Origin: Rhizobium altiplani
GTDB taxonomy: Bacteria > Pseudomonadota > Alphaproteobacteria > Rhizobiales > Rhizobiaceae
Length of the DNA: 64,000 nucleotides
Direction: 5' to 3'
Assembly: GCF_001542405.1 (NCBI RefSeq)
Contig: NZ_LNCD01000138.1
Coordinates: forward strand, 186,001-250,000
Under the pieces are notes generated by a model. The model was given only the letters and a program-made list of their open reading frames with translations, was not told the DNA's origin and did not search any database. The position numbers were made by a program, and so were the translations under genes. Position 1 is the stretch's first letter; each line of letters opens with the position of its first letter. This document shows, in pieces, positions 1-7,861 of the stretch.

Positions 1-1
1 A

Positions 2-625
2 TTTGACGGGGAGCCGGTCATCCGCTTCACCGATCTCGCCACCAACAATCATTCCTCCCCAGGTCCCAACACGGTTACATGGCCCCATATGGCCGGATTG
101 AGCGCCGGCGGCCAGGACTGCGAAACCCTGCTCAACAAATATCAGATCCGGCTCCATCAGCATTCGAAGGCCGACTGCCCTGCGGGGTCCGAATCCGAAC
201 ACTTCGTTCGCGTTGGGTGCTTCCAGAGCAGTCGCAAGCAGAACAAGTCTTTCACGCGATGGAAGGAGTACGATAACCAGACCGCCCCATGCATCTGCAT
301 GCGTTCCCGAAAGCACAAGAAAGGGGGCGGGTTTCAGCGCGGCGACGGCAGCAAGAAGGGAACACCCCACAACTTGAAAACGAACCAAGAAGCCGCATTC
401 TTCCGAAAGGAAAAGAAGAGACGCAGGAAGCCATCGCTGAAGAATGCGATGGAAAAGTCGCTCGATGCTGTACGGAAGAACGAACCAGCGATTAAGAACG
501 CCCCGAAGAAGGATGCCGACGACATGATTGAATGCTTGCGGCTCGTAATGATAAACTATCTTCAGGACGTAGTCCGACCGAAGAAGACACAGACCGAACT
601 GAATGCAATGACGGTAGGAAGGTGA
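2..625 (+). CDS. PAAR-like (DUF4150) T6SS effector, 5' end outside window
   Basis: The reading frame is open from the left edge, so the N-terminus is missing. The first ~30 visible residues (FDGEPVIRFTDLATNNHSS, then a PNTVTWPH stretch) match the end of the DUF4150 PAAR-like fold that sharpens VgrG spikes. After it come Cys-containing segments (APCICM) and a GTPHNL stretch, then a Lys-rich helical tail. DUF4150 proteins often carry C-terminal toxin domains; here the tail is about 150 residues and I cannot assign it to a nuclease or other toxin family. The stop overlaps the next start as TGATG at 623-627, the layout of an effector and its immunity gene. The vgrG nearby supports a T6SS role. 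The family is reasonably sure; toxicity is inferred. Confidence 0.72.
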   Translation, partial: FDGEPVIRFTDLATNNHSSPGPNTVTWPHMAGLSAGGQDCETLLNKYQIRLHQHSKADCPAGSESEHFVRVGCFQSSRKQNKSFTRWKEYDNQTAPCICMRSRKHKKGGGFQRGDGSKKGTPHNLKTNQEAAFFRKEKKRRRKPSLKNAMEKSLDAVRKNEPAIKNAPKKDADDMIECLRLVMINYLQDVVRPKKTQTELNAMTVGR

Positions 626-1557
626 TGACGGACGATCCAGAGCCGCGTCTCGACGACTACCCCCTTGACGAGATCGACATCGAGGCGATCAACGCCTTCC
701 ACCTGGGGAGAAATCTCTTCTCCGTATCCGTGCAACTTAGCGACAAGAACGACGAAGCGGGACGCTCGTTCCTGCTGCGGATGTCGCTCGACGACCAGAT
801 TCGCCAAGAAGTACTGCTGGACATCGACGATCTCATTCTCTCGCATGTCAGCCTCTCCGAGAAGGAACATATCGCGTTGCAGGTCGGTGGAACCACCCAT
901 CACATTCGCAACGGCACCATTGCGACTGGCGAAGGACCGGAGGCGTTCACGAACAAGCTCTGGCATCTCGACCAAAGGACTGCCTATCTTTATGGAGACG
1001 AAGGAACTGTTTGCCTGGCGCAGGGCACCCAATGGGTGCCGATCGAGACACGGACTTCGGCTTTCCTGCGTGCCATGCATGGTCCGACACTTAAGCTCAT
1101 TCACGTGGCCGGCGATCAGGGGACATTGCTGCGCCTCGATGGCACTCGTTGGCGCCCAGTTCCTCTCGGATTCAACCACAGCATCTCTGCGTTGCAGGTT
1201 GCGCGTGACGGCAGCGTATATCTCGGCTGCGAAAATGGCTTCTGTGCCCGGTACGCGGATGAGGAATTAACGGAGATAGCTGGACCGGGTACACAGATAT
1301 GCTCGATATGCGAGTTCGCTGGAAATCGGTACTGGGGAGATGACGAGTACGGCCTTTACGTCCAAAAAGGAATGAAACTCGTGCCGTTCAGATCACTGGG
1401 CTTCGTCTATGCAATGCATGCGACCGACGACTATCTTGTTGCGGTGGGCTGGAAAGAAGTCTTCACGTTTAACGGAAAGGCGTGGTCAGGGATCGAGTTT
1501 GGTTATGACGGTAACCTTTTTGTTCGTAGGATCGACATGACTCGCGAATTCATTTGA
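625..1557 (+). CDS. Beta-propeller-like protein, candidate immunity protein of the upstream effector
   Basis: I chose the ATG at 625 because an AGGAAGG ribosome-binding site precedes it and the upstream stop overlaps it (TGATG); an in-frame extension to 532 would lie inside the upstream gene. The 310-residue product has no signal peptide or membrane segment. From about residue 110 on it shows repeated blocks with G-x-x-G-x-x-x-R and W-x-P elements (LLRLDGTRW, VYLGCENGF, YGLYVQKG, VFTFNGKAW), the look of Kelch/WD-type propeller blades. Propeller-like proteins paired with PAAR effectors are often cytoplasmic immunity proteins. That role rests on position and translational coupling. It converges with the TIGR02270-like gene, 27 bp between stops. 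Confidence 0.65.
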   Translation: MTDDPEPRLDDYPLDEIDIEAINAFHLGRNLFSVSVQLSDKNDEAGRSFLLRMSLDDQIRQEVLLDIDDLILSHVSLSEKEHIALQVGGTTHHIRNGTIATGEGPEAFTNKLWHLDQRTAYLYGDEGTVCLAQGTQWVPIETRTSAFLRAMHGPTLKLIHVAGDQGTLLRLDGTRWRPVPLGFNHSISALQVARDGSVYLGCENGFCARYADEELTEIAGPGTQICSICEFAGNRYWGDDEYGLYVQKGMKLVPFRSLGFVYAMHATDDYLVAVGWKEVFTFNGKAWSGIEFGYDGNLFVRRIDMTREFI

Positions 1558-1584
1558 CGAGCGCTGGCGGCGTTCGGTGTCTGC

Positions 1585-1932
1585 TCAAGCGGACGTCTCC
1601 AGAGTCACTTTCAAATAGCGTCTGACCTTGTCGAGATCGAGTGCCCGAATCCGCAAGTCCGGTGAGCCAGATAGCATCCGCACCACAAACAACTCCCCGG
1701 CCTCGTGAAACGAGGCGTAGCGCTCCTTGGCAATTTCCAGCCCGGCCTCTCCTGCCACTCGCAAGCCGTCGAGATGTGCCTCAAGCCGCTCGACCAGCCG
1801 CGCAAGCCGCTCTTCGTCCATTTCGGGGTTTTCGTCCGGATGGAGCAGATGATAGTCGTAGACCGTCCACAGGAATGCCGCCATCTCAGCATGCTGGCGG
1901 ACGATTTCGCGAAGAACAGGTGCGGCAGGCAT
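1585..1932 (-). CDS. Short TIGR02270-like protein (N-terminal part only)
   Basis: 115 residues. The ATG at 1932 overlaps the stop of the DUF6484 gene as TGATG, which decides the start. Residues 1-75 (EIVRQHAEMAAFLW, RLEAHLDGLRVAGEAG) resemble the N-terminal domain of TIGR02270 proteins, which are common in T6SS vgrG clusters and from memory are usually several hundred residues long. Here the frame stops soon after a segment like the ELFVVRMLSG strand. The HEAT-like remainder is absent, so the gene is either a natural short form or a 3' truncation. Co-transcribed with vgrG and DUF6484; probably an accessory or adaptor protein for the spike. Confidence 0.6.
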   Translation of the reverse strand: MPAAPVLREIVRQHAEMAAFLWTVYDYHLLHPDENPEMDEERLARLVERLEAHLDGLRVAGEAGLEIAKERYASFHEAGELFVVRMLSGSPDLRIRALDLDKVRRYLKVTLETSA

Positions 1933-2357
1933 CAGTTGAGGTTCACCGATCCGCCACGAATGCGGTTGGCGGCGCTGGCGTGGCTGGTCACATAGGTGCC
2001 GCGTATGGTGATATGGCCGTCCTTTTCCATGATGATCGTGGCCTTGCCGCAACGAAGCTCAATACGCTCCTCGCCGGTGATCCGCACGCGCTCGCCGTCG
2101 CGAACGACATGTGGCGACGAAGACTTGCGCGCCGGCTCCACGATCTGGCCGACAATCAGTGGCCGCATCGCCTCTCCGCCTTCAAAGAGCAGCGCCACCT
2201 CAGCACCGATCATTGCCGATGTGAGGTCGGCCAAGCTGCGCGCAGGCAACGCGGTGTCGCGGGGGTTGCCGGGAAAGACGACCAGCGGCACGCCGGCATC
2301 GAATCCCAACAACACTCCGATCACCACCCCTTCTATACGTTCCCGAGTCTCGGACAT
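1932..2357 (-). CDS. DUF6484 domain protein of a vgrG cluster
   Basis: 141 residues starting with MSETRERIEG at the ATG at 2357, preceded by GAGGGG; a TTG at 2372 would overlap vgrG. The N-terminal ~75 residues (VVIGVLLGFDAGVPLVVFPGN, then ARSLADLTSAMIGAEVALLF) look like DUF6484, a small beta domain known beside vgrG and TIGR02270 genes. The C-terminal half (RIELRCGKATIIMEKDGHITIRG) closely resembles the end of the neighbouring VgrG (SVVIKCGSAAISMKKDGTITIEG), so it probably shares the beta-prism fold. It lies 11 nt after the vgrG stop and is coupled to the next gene by TGATG. Likely a spike-associated cargo adaptor; biochemical role unknown. Confidence 0.68.
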   Translation of the reverse strand: MSETRERIEGVVIGVLLGFDAGVPLVVFPGNPRDTALPARSLADLTSAMIGAEVALLFEGGEAMRPLIVGQIVEPARKSSSPHVVRDGERVRITGEERIELRCGKATIIMEKDGHITIRGTYVTSHASAANRIRGGSVNLN

Positions 2358-2368
2358 CTGACTGCCCC

Positions 2369-4675
2369 TCAATTGTGAGTGATCTTACTGCCTTTCCACG
2401 TGACTTCGCTTGAAGCCTTGCCATTGAACTTGCCTTTGGCGTTGACAGAAATATCCTTGCCTTCGATCGTAATCGTGCCATCCTTTTTCATTGAAATGGC
2501 CGCAGAGCCGCACTTGATGACGACTGAGTCACCGGCGTCAATCAGCAGATCTTTTCCGATCTTGATCAGCCCGTCCTCACCGACCTCGAGCGCGCTGCCC
2601 TTCGCAACTTTCACAACGCGGGCACCGCTGATCTCCGTAGCATCGTCCTCCCCGATCTTCGCGGTGCGTGTCTTGGCGATCTGGCTTGTCTGTCCACCGC
2701 CAATGCCGATGCTCTGGTCAGTGCCGACATCCCAGCTGTCGGAAGTTCCGATGTCATGGCTTTGGCTGATAGCGACGCTTACCGACCTGGTCGCGCCGAT
2801 GGTGTTCATCTGAGCGGCTCCCACCGTTCTGGTCTCTGCGGCCCCGACCGTATCGATCCGCGCCGCACCCACGACGACCGTCTGGACGATGCCGACCGTT
2901 TGCGTGTGGTTGGAGCCGATCGTCTCGGTGGAGTTCGCGCCGATGCCGATCGTCTCGTCTGCGCCAACGGTAAGTGAGCGATTGATGCCCACCGTCTCGG
3001 TGTCGTTGGAACCGATATTGACCGTGCGATCGACGCCCACCTTTGTCGTCTTGTTGTTGCCGACGTCCTCATCGAGGTTCACGCCGACGGAATGCTTTGC
3101 ATTGTTGTCGATGCGGTCGGACTGGTCGTGCTGGACCAACTTGCCGCGGTCGTTCTTGATCAGCAGGTTGTGGTCCTTCTGCGCCTGGAAATAAACCTCT
3201 TCCGATCCGGCCTTATCCTCGAAGCGCATTTCGTTCCAACCGCCGCCGCCCGGCGACGAATTCGTCTTCAACCCCGATTGGGTGGCATTTCCCGGCAGCT
3301 CGTAAGGGGGCATCTCCTTGCCGTTATAAACCCTGCCGGTGATAATTGGCCGGTCAGGATCCCCCTCGAGGAAGTCCACGATCACTTCCTGGCCGATACG
3401 CGGGATCTGGATGAAGCCCCACCCGGCTCCGCCCCAGGTTTGCGAAACCCGTACGAAGCAGGAACTGTTCTGGTCCTTTTTGCCGATACGATCCCAGTGA
3501 AACTGCACCTTCACCCGCGCATACTTGTCGGTGAAGATTTCCTCCCCTGAAGGACCGACCACCGTCGCGGTTTGCGGCCCCCGCATGATTGGACGAGGCG
3601 TGATACGCTGCGGCCGGTAGATGATGGAGGTCGGAGCGACCTGAAGTGCTGCGTGGAAGGTTTCCTCCCCTGCATAACCAGCCGGGCGGTAACCGGGGTC
3701 GAACAGGCGATATTCGGCGCGCAGGACAACATGCTCCGTGTTCTGGTCCTCGCGCCGGAAGTTTTCCAGTTTGAAGGTGCAGCCTGAAGCCAGGCCCCGC
3801 ACAGTACCGGCGGCGGTGATACGCTGATGCGCCGCCTGTATTTCCTCGCGTCTTACCAAGGCCACAGCGTCGCCGCGGCCCACATTCAAATGGGCACCTG
3901 GATGGCGGTAGTGCTCTCCCTGTGATTCTGCATGAGAAAAGGGCTGTGTCGACTGCGCCATGAGGTCGGCGCCCGGCTTGGTGAAATCATAGTCCGTATG
4001 GGCGTAGGCGCCCGGGTGAACGGAACTGGTTGCCACCCATTGCGTGATATATTCCTGGTCCCGCCGCACCGGGTCGCCTTCCGCGCGGAACTTGACCGTC
4101 GCATAGCCCGGCGCCGGCTTCAGCTTGTTCATGGCGTCGGCGAGAATGAGTGTGTGCTCTCCGTCGCCGTACTCGAAAAAATACATGATGCCTTCGTGCT
4201 CGAGCAGGCGCTGCACGAAGTCCAGGTCGGATTCGTCATACTGCACGCAGTATTCCCTCGCCTCATAGGACCCTTGCAGCCGCTTTTCAAACTTCGCCGG
4301 CTTATATTTCGAGAATATCTGCTCGACGATTTCCACAACACTCATGTTCTGAAAGATACGGCAGTCAGTGGTGTTGGCGAGTAGCCAGAGCCACGGCCGC
4401 AGCTCCGCCTCGTAATAAGCAAAGCCTTCCTCGATCCGCGTCAGGCGGAAGTCTGAAACGAGGCCGCTGAACCACCGCTTGGGATCTCCGGCCTCGCCCT
4501 CAACCGAAATTGGCTTTCCAAGCAGTTTGAGCGCGTCGACGTTTTCGTCGGAGCTGACGAAACCGACGGTGAAGGCAAAACACCGGCTTATCTCGTCATG
4601 GCCAATGAGGTGCGTAAATGTCAGCGTCGCGGGCCCAAGCGGCGTCTTGACGGTTGTCTTGCGTTCTTCAGCCAT
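2369..4675 (-). CDS. vgrG: Type VI secretion spike protein VgrG
   Basis: 768 residues from the ATG at 4675 (MAEERKTT), with AGGGG about 10 nt upstream; an ATG at 4708 would add 11 residues. The first ~360 residues are the gp27-like hub (FFEYGDGEHTLILADAMN, later RPQRITPRPIMRG). The gp5-like OB fold follows with the hallmark VQFHWDR, GWGFIQIPRIGQEVIVDF and GDPDRPIITGRVYN. After a hinge (GGGGWNEMRFEDKAGSEE) comes a long beta-prism of roughly 8-residue V/I-G repeats. No separate enzymatic domain follows, so toxicity would come from loaded partners such as the PAAR-like effector. First gene of a three-gene minus-strand operon. Confidence 0.95.
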   Translation of the reverse strand: MAEERKTTVKTPLGPATLTFTHLIGHDEISRCFAFTVGFVSSDENVDALKLLGKPISVEGEAGDPKRWFSGLVSDFRLTRIEEGFAYYEAELRPWLWLLANTTDCRIFQNMSVVEIVEQIFSKYKPAKFEKRLQGSYEAREYCVQYDESDLDFVQRLLEHEGIMYFFEYGDGEHTLILADAMNKLKPAPGYATVKFRAEGDPVRRDQEYITQWVATSSVHPGAYAHTDYDFTKPGADLMAQSTQPFSHAESQGEHYRHPGAHLNVGRGDAVALVRREEIQAAHQRITAAGTVRGLASGCTFKLENFRREDQNTEHVVLRAEYRLFDPGYRPAGYAGEETFHAALQVAPTSIIYRPQRITPRPIMRGPQTATVVGPSGEEIFTDKYARVKVQFHWDRIGKKDQNSSCFVRVSQTWGGAGWGFIQIPRIGQEVIVDFLEGDPDRPIITGRVYNGKEMPPYELPGNATQSGLKTNSSPGGGGWNEMRFEDKAGSEEVYFQAQKDHNLLIKNDRGKLVQHDQSDRIDNNAKHSVGVNLDEDVGNNKTTKVGVDRTVNIGSNDTETVGINRSLTVGADETIGIGANSTETIGSNHTQTVGIVQTVVVGAARIDTVGAAETRTVGAAQMNTIGATRSVSVAISQSHDIGTSDSWDVGTDQSIGIGGGQTSQIAKTRTAKIGEDDATEISGARVVKVAKGSALEVGEDGLIKIGKDLLIDAGDSVVIKCGSAAISMKKDGTITIEGKDISVNAKGKFNGKASSEVTWKGSKITHN
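2681..3040 (-). repeat. Tandem ~24-bp coding repeats of the VgrG beta-prism
   Basis: Within vgrG about 15 degenerate units of 8 codons follow each other. Most contain a V/I-G pair and a Thr/Ser two to four positions later (VGINRSLT, VGADETIG, IGSNHTQT, VGAAETRT). At DNA level they appear as recurring imperfect 'ccgaccgt/ccgatcgt' blocks. This is the needle shaft; internal repeats of this kind can change in number by recombination. Confidence 0.75.
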
Positions 4676-5051
4676 TCGGAGAGTGCCCCTGTCTCGTGAC
4701 GCCGGCATTCCTGTATCGTGAGCCTAGCACATAGACCCGCCACCTCGAAAGCCGCATCGGCGTTGCCGAGGTTCATACTCTCCGGACGAAGTACTGACGC
4801 CGATTGGGTTTTTACGGGTCACGTGATGGTACCGATCGGCCATCATCACCCAGGCTTTTGCAGGGATCGGAGTTGGGTGGAGCGCTTTGTGCCTCCATGG
4901 ATCCGGTCAGACATGCGTAGTCCCGCAATAAAGCCACTCTTTCAGCCCCAATCCTTTTCCCTAGGCGAAGCCGCAAAAATTGCATTACTATGGACGCTGT
5001 ATTCTTGCCGTTCATCAGGACAACGAAGTCAACAATCTGGGCTTACCTGCC

Positions 5052-7196
5052 ATGACGCAAAGAAGTTCGTGCCTTCGGCCGCAATGGATTTTTTTGATCC
5101 CGCTGTTGATGCTGTTTTTAACGGCGTTCTCGCAGATGGCCCATGCGGAGCGTAAAGCCGCTATCGTGGTCGGGAACGGCGAATACGAATTTGCGCCTTT
5201 ATCGAATCCAAAAAACGATTCCAAGCTGATCGCCGCAACCCTCACCGAGCTTGGTTTCGATGTCCTGCTCTTCTACGACGTCAAGAAAGCCGCCGTCGGC
5301 GATCTCGAGAATGCAATCCGCAGCCACCTGATCGGTGCCGATCTTGCCATTCTCTATTATGCGGGACACGCGCTCCAGCACGAGGGACGAAGCTTGCTGC
5401 TACCCGTCGATGTACGGACGGGGTCTGCCAAGGAGGTTATCGATGACGCCATCGCCCTCAATGACCTCATAGACATCGTCAAGAACGATCCAGTCGGCGT
5501 CAAACTGATCATTCTGGACGCTTGCCGCAACAACCCGCTCACCACCGAAAAAGGACTGCAACAGGGCCTCGCCAACATGGAGGCCGGCGCCGGTCAGGTT
5601 CTCATTGCCTTCGCTACCGGCGCCGGCGAAGTCGCCTATGACGGCACAGGCGCAAACAGCCCTTATTCTTTGGCGCTCGCCAATGCACTTCAGCAGCCGG
5701 GCCTCGACATCTACGACACGTTCAGAACAGTGCGGGGGGACGTGCGTCTCGCCACCAACGGATCGCAGATTCCGTGGATCACGGGATCGATCGAAACCAA
5801 ATTCGTCCTGAAGCCGGCAGGCAGCGAGAAACCGGCGCCCGTGGTTGCGGGCGGTGACGGGGCACTGACAATCGATCAGGTTCTCTGGTATTTCATTCAA
5901 GACAGCGCGGACCCAACGGATTTCGAACGTTTTGCTAAAGCGTTTCCGAACAGCACGCTAGCAGCGGAGGCGGTCAAACGCAGCAGTCTTGAGGTTGCCG
6001 AGTTGCAGCAGCGTGGTCTGTTCGTCAGCGGCGCACTTGCCGCCACCCCGATTTCAACCGAGCCACCACCCTCCAATGAGGCCAATGCAGCGGCGGGGGC
6101 GGAGTTTGTCTTTCAGCAGGCAGGCGAGCGCGCCGTGAGCGAGACTTTTCGGATCTGGCCGCGCAAGATGCCTGACACACAAAGCGGCATGAAGTCTCTC
6201 GTTACAGATTGCGACCTGTACGCAGCCGATCCCAACGATCCTCAACGTGTGGTACCGGGCGTTACGAACGGACTGGTGAACATCCGCGACGGGCTGCGCT
6301 CCTGCGGCTACGCGCTGGCGGCGGACCCCAACAATCCGCGCCTGCAGTTCCAGTTGGCCCGCGTCCTCGAAATAGCCAAGCGCTATGACTGGGCCGAACA
6401 TTTCTACCAACTTGCCGCCACGCAGCAATACAGCGCTGCACTCGTCAATCTCGGATACATGGCCCGTGCCGGCGTAGGCCGCGAGGTCGACTACAAGCGG
6501 GCTCTCGATTTCTACATGCAGGCGGCACCACTCGGAAATCTTAGAGCGAGGACGAATGTAGGAACCGCTTACATACGCGGTCAAGGCGTCCCACAGAATC
6601 CCGAAGAGGGAATCCTGTGGTACAGATTAGCGGCATCCAGCGGCTGGTCGAATGCAATCACTGCGCTCGGTGACAGCTTCCGGCGCGGCACCGGAGTGAA
6701 GAAGGATGATGTCGAGGCGACAAGGCTTTATGCCGCGGCGGCAGATGCCGGCCAGATCGACGCCATGACCAATCTGGGCCGCGCCTATGTCGGTGGCCTG
6801 GGCGTCGAGAAGGATGTCAAACGGGGCTTTGATCTGATGATCCGCGCGACGGAAATGGGTAACCAGTACGCGCCTCTCTATGCAGCGCGCATTCTCGTCA
6901 AAGGCGAGGGCAAAGTTCGTCCCGATGCCAATCGCGCACTTTCCCTGCTGGAACTGTCGGCACGCCGAGGCTTCGAGGACGCCTATCTTGAGCTCGCCAA
7001 GGGTTACGCTGCGGGCAGCTTTGCCCGCGGAAAGCCAGATTTGAGGAAGGCATATTTCAACGCGACACTCGCCACGCGTTTCAAAGTCGAAGAGGCGGAA
7101 CAGACAAAGACCTCGGTGGGCGAGAAGCTGGACGCTGCTTCACGAGAGGAAATCGAGAAAGATGTCGAACTCTTCGTTCAGCAGAATGGGCTTTGA
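5052..7196 (+). CDS. Secreted caspase-like (C14) protein with Sel1-like repeats
   Basis: 714 residues from ATG 5052, chosen because it begins a good Sec signal peptide (hydrophobic LIPLLMLFLTAF, cleavage after AHA near residue 32). The caspase-like fold follows (KAAIVVGNGEYEF, LTELGFDV). The catalytic pair is visible as His106 in YYAGHALQ and Cys158 in LDACRNNP, so the protease is probably active. After a linker of about 100 residues, Sel1-type repeats of ~36 residues run from about residue 470 to 620 (LGYMARAGVG, VGTAYIRGQGV, LGRAYVGGLGV). Such proteins are periplasmic or membrane-associated in rhizobia. It is divergent from vgrG; a link to T6SS is only positional. No strong ribosome-binding site is visible. 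Confidence 0.85.
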   Translation: MTQRSSCLRPQWIFLIPLLMLFLTAFSQMAHAERKAAIVVGNGEYEFAPLSNPKNDSKLIAATLTELGFDVLLFYDVKKAAVGDLENAIRSHLIGADLAILYYAGHALQHEGRSLLLPVDVRTGSAKEVIDDAIALNDLIDIVKNDPVGVKLIILDACRNNPLTTEKGLQQGLANMEAGAGQVLIAFATGAGEVAYDGTGANSPYSLALANALQQPGLDIYDTFRTVRGDVRLATNGSQIPWITGSIETKFVLKPAGSEKPAPVVAGGDGALTIDQVLWYFIQDSADPTDFERFAKAFPNSTLAAEAVKRSSLEVAELQQRGLFVSGALAATPISTEPPPSNEANAAAGAEFVFQQAGERAVSETFRIWPRKMPDTQSGMKSLVTDCDLYAADPNDPQRVVPGVTNGLVNIRDGLRSCGYALAADPNNPRLQFQLARVLEIAKRYDWAEHFYQLAATQQYSAALVNLGYMARAGVGREVDYKRALDFYMQAAPLGNLRARTNVGTAYIRGQGVPQNPEEGILWYRLAASSGWSNAITALGDSFRRGTGVKKDDVEATRLYAAAADAGQIDAMTNLGRAYVGGLGVEKDVKRGFDLMIRATEMGNQYAPLYAARILVKGEGKVRPDANRALSLLELSARRGFEDAYLELAKGYAAGSFARGKPDLRKAYFNATLATRFKVEEAEQTKTSVGEKLDAASREEIEKDVELFVQQNGL

Positions 7197-7243
7197 GAGC
7201 ACGGTGGTAGGGTCATAGTGGCATAATTGCACGGAACGCGGGG

Positions 7244-7861
7244 ATGGCATTGCGCTGGATTGTCGAAAGAATTGGCCGGCTCTTGCGTTTCGGGAGGTCG
7301 AAGAGCGCCGCCAGGATTGTCGACCCCGCCGCCGGGGACAGTCTTCACTACGTCCTGCGAGACCCGGTTGACGAAGCCAAACCCAGAAGCCTTATTTCCG
7401 TCCTCGGTGCGATGCCCGCTAATCTCGCCGAGATTCTTGACACTGCCGTCGAAGCTTGCAGGGCCAATGGCGAATTTCCAGTTATCGTTCTGTCAGAACT
7501 GCGTCCCGACCTGACCGCTGCAAGTTCTGCCCCTTTGGAATTTGTCCCAACCCGCAGCCACCTGCCATCACTGTCCCCCGAAATCTATAGCAGATACTCG
7601 CGCAGGCGCTGGTCATTGATCATTGCGAAATGGGATATCGCCAGTGAAATCACGATCTCATCGTCCATCGAGGAGTTTCTCGCCGATCAGCTCGGGGCCG
7701 ATGTTTCCATGAGCTCACATGCGAGCAATCGCGGCATGCAAGGGACGGTCAGCGCGGATGCTGAAGACAAGCTGCTCGACCGCTTTCGCGGCCATGGCGG
7801 CTCCATTAACGAAATTCAGGCGCCCCAGACGCCGGTGAACCTCGGTGCGGAAGGCATCTGA
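7244..7861 (+). CDS. Hypothetical protein, 3' end overlaps a convergent gene
   Basis: 205 residues beginning with a basic amphipathic stretch (MALRWIVERIGRLLRFGR), 47 bp after the caspase-like gene and on the same strand. I recognise no family. The middle has an alpha/beta look (LDTAVEACRANGEFPVIVLSEL) and a segment SPEIYSRYSRRRWSLIIAKW. The last 49 codons overlap the 3' end of the convergent glycosyltransferase gene; within that overlap the minus-strand protein is the better supported, so the true end may have been altered by a frameshift or deletion. Function unknown, possibly linked to the glycosyltransferase. Confidence 0.55.
   Translation: MALRWIVERIGRLLRFGRSKSAARIVDPAAGDSLHYVLRDPVDEAKPRSLISVLGAMPANLAEILDTAVEACRANGEFPVIVLSELRPDLTAASSAPLEFVPTRSHLPSLSPEIYSRYSRRRWSLIIAKWDIASEITISSSIEEFLADQLGADVSMSSHASNRGMQGTVSADAEDKLLDRFRGHGGSINEIQAPQTPVNLGAEGI

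Noticed and set aside
532..624. Upstream extension of the beta-propeller gene
   Set aside because: The added residues lie inside the preceding effector gene in another frame, while the ATG at 625 has both the ribosome-binding site and the stop/start overlap.
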